NCBI RefSeq assembly: GCF_014207705.1
Contig: NZ_JACHIU010000001.1
Span: forward strand, 4,332,501-4,396,500
Source: Sphaerisporangium rubeum
GTDB lineage: Bacteria > Actinomycetota > Actinomycetes > Streptosporangiales > Streptosporangiaceae
Direction of reading: 5' to 3'
Length of the DNA stretch: 64,000 nucleotides
Shown here: in pieces, positions 58,776 to 64,000 of the stretch
Numbering within the stretch: position 1 is the first letter of the stretch
Layout of the letters: every line of letters begins with the position of its first letter
The notes under the pieces: generated by a model
Databases searched by the model: none
What the model saw: only the letters and a program-made list of their open reading frames with translations
Told to the model about the DNA's origin: nothing
Translations under genes and position numbers: made by a program

Positions 58776-60917
58776 CTAGCGCTTGAACAGGCGCGGTGCC
58801 AGGTCGATGAGGTTCTTCTGCCACACGTCCCAGCCGTGCGGCCCTGGGGTGACCCCGTCGAACTCGTACCGGATGCCGAGGCCGTCCAGCGTGGTCAGGG
58901 AGGTCTGGAATATCGGGTACACGAAGTCGGTCCGGTCACCGACGTACAGGCGCAGCAGCTTGGTGCCGTTGTTGATCGCCGCCGCGTCGACGCCGGTGGT
59001 GTCGGTGAATCCGGCGGAGAACGTCGCGACGTAGGCGAACTCCCCCGGATGGGCCCTGAGCACCGCGAAGGTCTGCCAGCCACCCATCGACAGACCGGCG
59101 AGGGCCTGCCGCGCGGGGTCGCGGGAGATGTTGTAACCGGCCCGGGCCGCCGGGACGATGTTCGCAAGGAGCTCGGTGGTGAAGTCGGGGACGTTGCCGT
59201 TGCCCATCACGACGACCATCGGCACCAGCTTCCCGTCGAGGGACAGGTGGTCGAGGATCTGCTTGGCGCGTCCCATCTCGGTCCAGTCGGTGTAGCTCTG
59301 GCCGGCGCCGTGCTGAAGGTAGAGGACGGGGTACGGCTCGGCGCGCCTGGCGTCGTATCCCGGCGGGGTCCACACCAGCGCGGTCCGTTGCTGGTTCGCC
59401 ACGGTGCTCTGGTAGGTCAGGTTCTGGACCTTCCCGCCTCGGCCGGCGGGGACGTCGGTCAGCAGGCGCGCGCGTGGACCGGGGACGAGGAAGGTGCTCC
59501 ACGCCGGCTCGGAGGTCACCTTCGACGGGTTCCCCGCGTCCTTGACCTGCACGCGGTCCACGAAGAACTGGTGGTAGTAGAACCACGGCTCGAGCGGCCC
59601 GATGGTCACGCGCCACCGGTCGCCTTCGAGGGTCATCGGGACACGCAGCCAGCTGCCGCCGGGAGCGATGTTGGCCCACACGGTGACGTGCCGCGCGTCC
59701 GCGTGGCCGGTCGGCGTCTCGAAGGTGACGAAGCCGTCCTTGGTCACGAACGGCGTCGGGGTGGTGCCAGGGGCCGGCGGTGAGAAGCGGCCCTTCAACG
59801 GACCGTGACCGGCGCTCGGGCCGTGGCCGGAGACCTTGCGGAACAGCCGCGGCACGAAGTCGACGAGGTTCTCCCGCCAGGCGTTCCAGTTCCCCCCGGC
59901 GTCGGGATTCACCCCGTCGAACTCGTACCTGACACCGGCGCGGTCCAGCGACCTGGTCAGGCCGACGGTCGCGTTGTACGCGGGGTCGGTGACGTTCCCG
60001 GTGTACAGGCGCAGCAGCTTGATCGCGTGCGGGTCCGGCCGGCCGGTGACCTCGGTCAGCAGGCCGGAGAACGAGCCGGCGTAGGCGAACTGTCCCGGCT
60101 TTGCCAGCGCGGCGCGCAGGGCCCGCGTCCCGCCGTCCGCCACACCGGCGATCGCCTGGTGTGCCGGGTCGTGGTGGACGTGGTACCGGTCGCCGACCGC
60201 CTTGCGCAGGTCCTTGAGTTCCTGGTCCGGCCCGTCACCGATGACGACCACCATCGGCTCCATGGCACCCCGGACCGACAAGTTGTCGAGGATCTGCCTG
60301 GCCCGGCCGAGGTCGAGCCAGTCGGTGGCCGTCACGCCGTCGCCGGACCGCAGGTACAGCACCGGCAGGCCCTTGGCGGAGCGGCGCGGCGGCGTCCACA
60401 CCACGGCCGACCGTTCGGTGGTCCCGGCCCGGTAGGTCAGCGTCTCGACCGTGCCGCCCTGCCCCTGCGGCACGTCCGTGAGCAGGCCCGCCGAGCCGCC
60501 GGGCACCAGGAAGGTGCTCAGGTACGGCTTGGACGCGACGCCGGCGGCGTTCGTCGGGTCCTTGAGGGTCTTGGTGTCGTCACCGGTGACCTGGTAGTGG
60601 TACAGCCCCGGCTCAAGGGGGCCGAGGGTCCCCGACCAGAGGTCGCCCCGGCGGGTCAGGCCGAACTCCGCGAAGGCGGCCGAGGGCCCGAAGTTCCCCT
60701 CGATGACGACCTGTGAGACCTGGCCGAGGTTGTCCTGGATGTAGGCCGCGGGGACGCTGAAGGACGCGAAGCGGTCCTCGGAGACCGTCAGCCACGGCGT
60801 GTCCGCCGCCGCGTGCCGCGGCGCGATCACCCCCGTGGCGATCGTCAGCAGTCCGGCGGCGACCACCGCCAGGAACGGTACGCCGCTCCGGCGTAAGCTC
60901 CCGTGAGAAAGTCGCAT
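58776..60917 (-). CDS. Secreted tandem esterase, first catalytic domain degenerate
   Basis: 713 residues; signal peptide about 1-38 (HAAAD). Two repeats of an E-set/CBM48-like N-domain plus an alpha/beta-hydrolase of the enterochelin/feruloyl-esterase (COG2382) type. Repeat 2 has nucleophile S610 in GLSMGGW. In repeat 1 the same place is GVADGG with Ala260, so the first domain should be inactive. Both keep VLYL...G and the closing FDGVNP/FDGVTP...W...L segments. Probably deacetylates or deferuloylates hemicellulose outside the cell. ATG 60917 begins the signal peptide. Confidence 0.82.
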   Translation of the reverse strand: MRLSHGSLRRSGVPFLAVVAAGLLTIATGVIAPRHAAADTPWLTVSEDRFASFSVPAAYIQDNLGQVSQVVIEGNFGPSAAFAEFGLTRRGDLWSGTLGPLEPGLYHYQVTGDDTKTLKDPTNAAGVASKPYLSTFLVPGGSAGLLTDVPQGQGGTVETLTYRAGTTERSAVVWTPPRRSAKGLPVLYLRSGDGVTATDWLDLGRARQILDNLSVRGAMEPMVVVIGDGPDQELKDLRKAVGDRYHVHHDPAHQAIAGVADGGTRALRAALAKPGQFAYAGSFSGLLTEVTGRPDPHAIKLLRLYTGNVTDPAYNATVGLTRSLDRAGVRYEFDGVNPDAGGNWNAWRENLVDFVPRLFRKVSGHGPSAGHGPLKGRFSPPAPGTTPTPFVTKDGFVTFETPTGHADARHVTVWANIAPGGSWLRVPMTLEGDRWRVTIGPLEPWFYYHQFFVDRVQVKDAGNPSKVTSEPAWSTFLVPGPRARLLTDVPAGRGGKVQNLTYQSTVANQQRTALVWTPPGYDARRAEPYPVLYLQHGAGQSYTDWTEMGRAKQILDHLSLDGKLVPMVVVMGNGNVPDFTTELLANIVPAARAGYNISRDPARQALAGLSMGGWQTFAVLRAHPGEFAYVATFSAGFTDTTGVDAAAINNGTKLLRLYVGDRTDFVYPIFQTSLTTLDGLGIRYEFDGVTPGPHGWDVWQKNLIDLAPRLFKR

Positions 60918-61318
60918 CAGAAACACTCTTTCCGCAACGGCCGACAGCGGGTTGCCCTCCGACTGCCCGGCCTGGCTTCTTCCGGGTCTCGCCGTTCTGG
61001 TGCTGTCTGTCACCCCCTTCCGGGGCGGACCGTCCTCGTCCGGGCCGCCGGCGCGACCGAGGTGACCAGCGCGCGGCACGAACGTTACTGATCACATTTC
61101 CAGCGGTTAACGTAACTGAAAAGAATCACCCACACAAGACCATTGGGATCTTGCGGACATGACCCAAGAGACATGCCGAGATGGCGCAGGACTGCCAAGA
61201 TCAGCAGAAATCCCGCACCCTCCCGGCCGGGCCGTCGACGGCTCTGGCGCGTGCGAACGAAGACGAGGGACGGAGACGTCAGATCTTCGTGCGCGGATCC
61301 CGCGTGGCGGGTGAGCGG
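60918..61318. promoter_or_regulatory. Upstream region of the esterase gene with near-perfect direct repeats
   Basis: 401 bp without a gene. AACGTTACTG (61081-61090) and AACGTAACTG (61109-61118) are direct repeats differing by one base in an AT-rich stretch; the second lies in GGTTAACGTAAC, which has dyad symmetry. Probably promoter/operator for the esterase-transporter genes. The rest, down to the end of the LacI gene, shows nothing. Confidence 0.45.
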
Positions 61319-62344
61319 TCAGGTGAGCGGTTCGCGGGGGCGGGCCGGTGCGGTGGTCTCGCGCAGCGAGATCGGGGGGGCCACGAGGAGGTGGCGGTAG
61401 GGGGCCGCGGGGTCGGCGATGCGCTGGATGAGGAGTTCCACGGCGTGCGCGCCGAGCTCGTCGGCGGGGACGTCGGAGGCGGTGAGCGGGGGGTGGAGGT
61501 TCTCGGCCAGGTAGCGGGCCGCGACGGCGGCGATGGAGAAGTCGCGGGGGATCTGCAGGCCGGCCTGGGACAGCGCGCGGTACATGCCGGGGATGGCGGC
61601 CTCGTTGATGGTGGCGATCGCGGTGAGGCCGGGGGTCTCGGCGAGGAGGCGCTCGGCGCAGGAGACGCCGGACTGCGCGTCGTCGGCGCAGCAGACCTGC
61701 ACGCCGCGCAGCCCGCGTTCGGCCATGGCGCGAGTGAAGCCGGCCTGCGCGCGGTGGCCGGGGCCGTAGCCGGCGGCCACCAGCTCGGTGGAGCGGTTCA
61801 CCAGCGCGATGTGCCGGTGGCCGAGGTCGGCCAGGTGGTGGACGCACCTGGCGATCAGGGTGTCGTAGTCGATGTCGACCCAGGACATCTCCTCCGGACG
61901 CGCGGTGCGGCCGATGCCGACGAACGGCAGGCCCATCTTGCGCAGGCGGGTGACCCTGTCGTCCTCCAGCCTTATCTCCATCAGCACCACGCCGTCCACC
62001 CGCCGGCCGCTGACCACGCGTTCGAACGACCGGTCGTGCTCGCCTCCCGACGGCGACACCAGGACGTCCAGGTCGGCGCTCGCGGCGGCGTCGATGACGC
62101 TGGCCACGAAGCCGAGCTGCACGTCGGTGAGGCGCTGGCTCGCCGGGGGGATGACCAGGCCGATGGTGTGCGTGCGGCCTTCCTTGAGCGCCTTGGCGGC
62201 GGCGTTCGGACGGTAGCCGAGCTCGTCGATGACGGCCTGGATGCGCCTGCGGGTCTCCTCCGACACCGCGCGTTTGCCGCTGAGCGCGTACGACACCGTG
62301 CTGCGCGCGACACCCGACCGCCTGGCGATCTCACCGATGCTCAC
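61319..62344 (-). CDS. LacI-family regulator, divergent from a sugar transporter
   Basis: 341 residues. HTH SIGEIARRSGVARSTVSYALSGKRAVSEETR, hinge PNAAAKALKEGRTHTIGLVIP, PBP-like effector domain. GTG 62344 chosen: GAGGAG lies six bases upstream and it starts directly at the HTH; longer starts add a non-conserved tail. Probably represses the divergent binding-protein gene via the palindromes at 62391-62404 and 62476-62493. Confidence 0.9.
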   Translation of the reverse strand: MSIGEIARRSGVARSTVSYALSGKRAVSEETRRRIQAVIDELGYRPNAAAKALKEGRTHTIGLVIPPASQRLTDVQLGFVASVIDAAASADLDVLVSPSGGEHDRSFERVVSGRRVDGVVLMEIRLEDDRVTRLRKMGLPFVGIGRTARPEEMSWVDIDYDTLIARCVHHLADLGHRHIALVNRSTELVAAGYGPGHRAQAGFTRAMAERGLRGVQVCCADDAQSGVSCAERLLAETPGLTAIATINEAAIPGMYRALSQAGLQIPRDFSIAAVAARYLAENLHPPLTASDVPADELGAHAVELLIQRIADPAAPYRHLLVAPPISLRETTAPARPREPLT

Positions 62345-62390
62345 CTGGCGCTCCTCACCTGATTCGACCGACACGCACCAATCGTAGGTC

Positions 62391-62493
62391 GAACCGATCG
62401 CATGTGCGCACGGCCCATGCCGTACCTGGTCTTTGGCCTGTCCCATTGACGTCCGGCGAATGCGGTCCTATCTTCATGCGAACCGATTCGACA
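62391..62493 (+). promoter_or_regulatory. Divergent LacI operators and promoter
   Basis: TTGACG (62446-62451), 17 bp, TATCTT (62469-62474) is a good promoter for the binding-protein gene. CATGCGAACCGATTCGACA starts just after it (62475-62493), with CGAA/TTCG dyad. A related inverted element GTCGAACCGATCGCATG spans about 62388-62404, near the LacI promoter. Confidence 0.65.
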
Positions 62494-62542
62494 TCATCGA
62501 GTTGAAACAATCGCGTAACACGCGTTCGCGGAGGTCACGATC

Positions 62543-63811
62543 ATGGGAACAGCGGCACCTCGCCGGCATGTGACCGTTCTCGCCTTAACAGCCGCCGGGC
62601 TGCTCGCCGCCGGCTGCGGCTCCTCCCCCGGCGACGGCGCCCCTGCGGCGACGGCGAGCCAGGGTGGCGGAGGCGGGACCTACACCATCTGGGATCCCTA
62701 CCCGCAGCACGACAAGAGCTCCGACTGGGCCAAGCTGCTCGACACCTGCGGCGCGCAGGCGGGGGTGAAGATCGACCGCACCGGGTTCGACACCACCGAT
62801 CTGACGAACAAGACACTGCTCGCCGCGCAGCAGGGCAACGCGCCTGACGTGCTCATCGTCGACAACCCCGTCGTCTCCACCATGGCCGAGGCCGGGGTGC
62901 TGACCACGACGGAGGAGAACAAGCTCGACACCTCCGCCATCGCGCCGAACCTGCTGGCCGCCGGACAGAGCGGCGGCAAGACGTACGGCATCCCCATCGG
63001 CGCCAACACGCTGGCCCTGTACTACAACAAGGCGGTCCTGGACAAGGCGAAGGTCGACATCGCGTCGGTCAAGGACTGGGCCTCGCTGACCGAGGCGCTC
63101 GCCAAGGTCAAGGCGGCCGGCAAGAAGGGCATCACGTTCTCGGCGATCGGCACCGAGGAGGGGAGCTTCCAGTTCCTGCCGTGGTTCTGGGGATCGGGGG
63201 CCCAGCTCACCAAGCTGGACTCCCCCGAGGCGGTGTCCGCGGTCGCGCTGTGGACCGACTGGCTGAAGAAGGGGTACGCCCCCAACTCGGTCATCAACAA
63301 CACGCAGACCACGAGCTGGCAGGAGTTCGCCAGCGGCGACTTCGCCTTCGCCGAGAACGGCACCTGGCAGCTCGGCAACGCCAAGGACGCCGGCTTCGAG
63401 TACGGCATCATCCCCGTCCCCGCCAAGGACGGCGGCACCGCGCCGGCGCCGACCGGCGGCGAGTTCGTCAGCATCCCCGTGCAGAAGGACACCGCGCGCT
63501 ACGCCACGTCGCAGAAGCTCGTGAGCTGCCTGGCCAGCACGGACAACTCGCTCGCCACGACGACCGCGCTGTCCTACATCGCGCCGACCGAGCAGGTGCA
63601 GGCCAAGCAGGTCGAGCAGAACCCCGACCTGAAGGTGTGGGTGGAGGCGGTCAAGGCGGCCAAGGGCCGTACCAGTGACGACCTCGGCACCAAGTACCCG
63701 AAGATCTCCGAGCCGATGTGGGGGGCCGTGCAGGCCGCGCTCAGCGGTTCGAAGGACCCGCGGCAGGCGATGACCGACGCGCAGGCCGCGGCGGCGAGCG
63801 CGACGCAGTAG
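62543..63811 (+). CDS. Sugar ABC transporter binding lipoprotein
   Basis: 422 residues. Lipobox LLAAGC25; TYTIWDPYPQHDKSSDWAKL, APDVLIVDNPVVSTMAEAGVL and IPIGANTLALYYNKAVLDKA fit CUT1 receptors. GGAGG upstream of the ATG. First gene of an operon continuing past the window edge with a permease. Sugar unknown. Confidence 0.92.
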   Translation: MGTAAPRRHVTVLALTAAGLLAAGCGSSPGDGAPAATASQGGGGGTYTIWDPYPQHDKSSDWAKLLDTCGAQAGVKIDRTGFDTTDLTNKTLLAAQQGNAPDVLIVDNPVVSTMAEAGVLTTTEENKLDTSAIAPNLLAAGQSGGKTYGIPIGANTLALYYNKAVLDKAKVDIASVKDWASLTEALAKVKAAGKKGITFSAIGTEEGSFQFLPWFWGSGAQLTKLDSPEAVSAVALWTDWLKKGYAPNSVINNTQTTSWQEFASGDFAFAENGTWQLGNAKDAGFEYGIIPVPAKDGGTAPAPTGGEFVSIPVQKDTARYATSQKLVSCLASTDNSLATTTALSYIAPTEQVQAKQVEQNPDLKVWVEAVKAAKGRTSDDLGTKYPKISEPMWGAVQAALSGSKDPRQAMTDAQAAAASATQ

Positions 63812-63819
63812 AGACCCGC

Positions 63820-64000
63820 ATGAGCCGAGTCGCACAAGCACCGGCCCGTCCCGCCACCGGCCCCGCCGGCCCGGCGGGACGGCGCCGGAGCGGGGGCCGC
63901 GGTGGGGCACGCCCCTGGTCCCCGCAGTGGGCCGCGTGGGGGTTCCTCCTCCCGATCGCCGTGTACCTGCTGGTGTTCTACGCGTTCCCGCTCTACCGCA
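63820..64000 (+). CDS. Sugar ABC transporter permease, N-terminal part only
   Basis: The 60 visible residues comprise a Pro/Gly/Arg-rich cytosolic start then WAAWGFLLPIAVYLLVFYAFPLYR, the first helix and conserved FP-LY turn of CUT1 permeases. It starts nine bases after the binding-protein stop. Truncated by the window end. Confidence 0.85.
   Translation, partial: MSRVAQAPARPATGPAGPAGRRRSGGRGGARPWSPQWAAWGFLLPIAVYLLVFYAFPLYR

Overview
The window is high-GC actinomycete DNA. It has GTG/TTG starts, four-base ATGA/GTGA gene overlaps, strong GGAGG ribosome sites, T-tail-free hairpin terminators and an actinomycete integrative and conjugative element (AICE). The gene mix (F420-type oxidoreductase, Spo0M, CBM2/GH12 cellulase, RICIN beta-helix, many LacI regulators, NB-ARC/TPR signalling proteins) suggests a filamentous soil actinomycete, most likely Streptosporangiales. 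That placement is inference.

Left part (1-28.9 kb, chromosomal). A minus-strand kynurenine operon (tryptophan dioxygenase-like, kynureninase, kynurenine 3-monooxygenase, 3-hydroxyanthranilate dioxygenase) is followed by an amidohydrolase cut by the window edge. Next come a small protein/F420-type oxidoreductase pair, a secreted GH12 cellulase and a TetR gene with a clear self-operator. At 9.2-14.5 kb lies a three-gene signalling or conflict-type locus: a 59-residue protein, a 1143-residue pseudokinase/NB-ARC/TPR protein, and a nucleotidyl-cyclase-like/TPR protein. The two large proteins share a near-identical 17-residue tag. An organosulfur block follows: Rrf2 regulator, sulfonate-type ABC transporter, divergent cysteine-containing leader peptide, TauD-like dioxygenase, SBP56/methanethiol oxidase and a membrane protein. 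Secreted polysaccharide-acting proteins come next, including a RICIN/beta-helix gene and a GH43 gene divergently transcribed from mirror-image promoters. A surface protein, a P-loop protein, Spo0M and a small HTH protein complete this part.

AICE (29.0-41.3 kb). tRNA-Pro(GGG) is the attachment site. A 41-bp direct repeat of its 3' end bounds integrase, Xis, RepSA-like initiator, cytosine methyltransferase, several tiny zinc-ribbon proteins, DUF2637 protein, two Nudix hydrolases, FtsK/TraB-like translocase, SCO3933-like protein and a GntR regulator with three operator repeats. The right third is gene-poor and includes a lower-GC ribbon-helix-helix gene.

Right of attR (41.3-49.6 kb) is a mosaic. 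It holds decayed genes (a conserved hypothetical, a phosphotransferase, a TetR tail, an NTF2-like gene and a second integrase tail), together with intact MreB-like, DksA-like, PucR, D-amino-acid dehydrogenase and GNAT genes.

Far right (49.6-64 kb). This has an acyltransferase/SGNH membrane protein, an FAD oxidoreductase-amidohydrolase-LacI operon, a carbohydrate ABC transporter with a double-domain secreted esterase, and a second LacI divergent from another sugar ABC transporter that runs off the edge.
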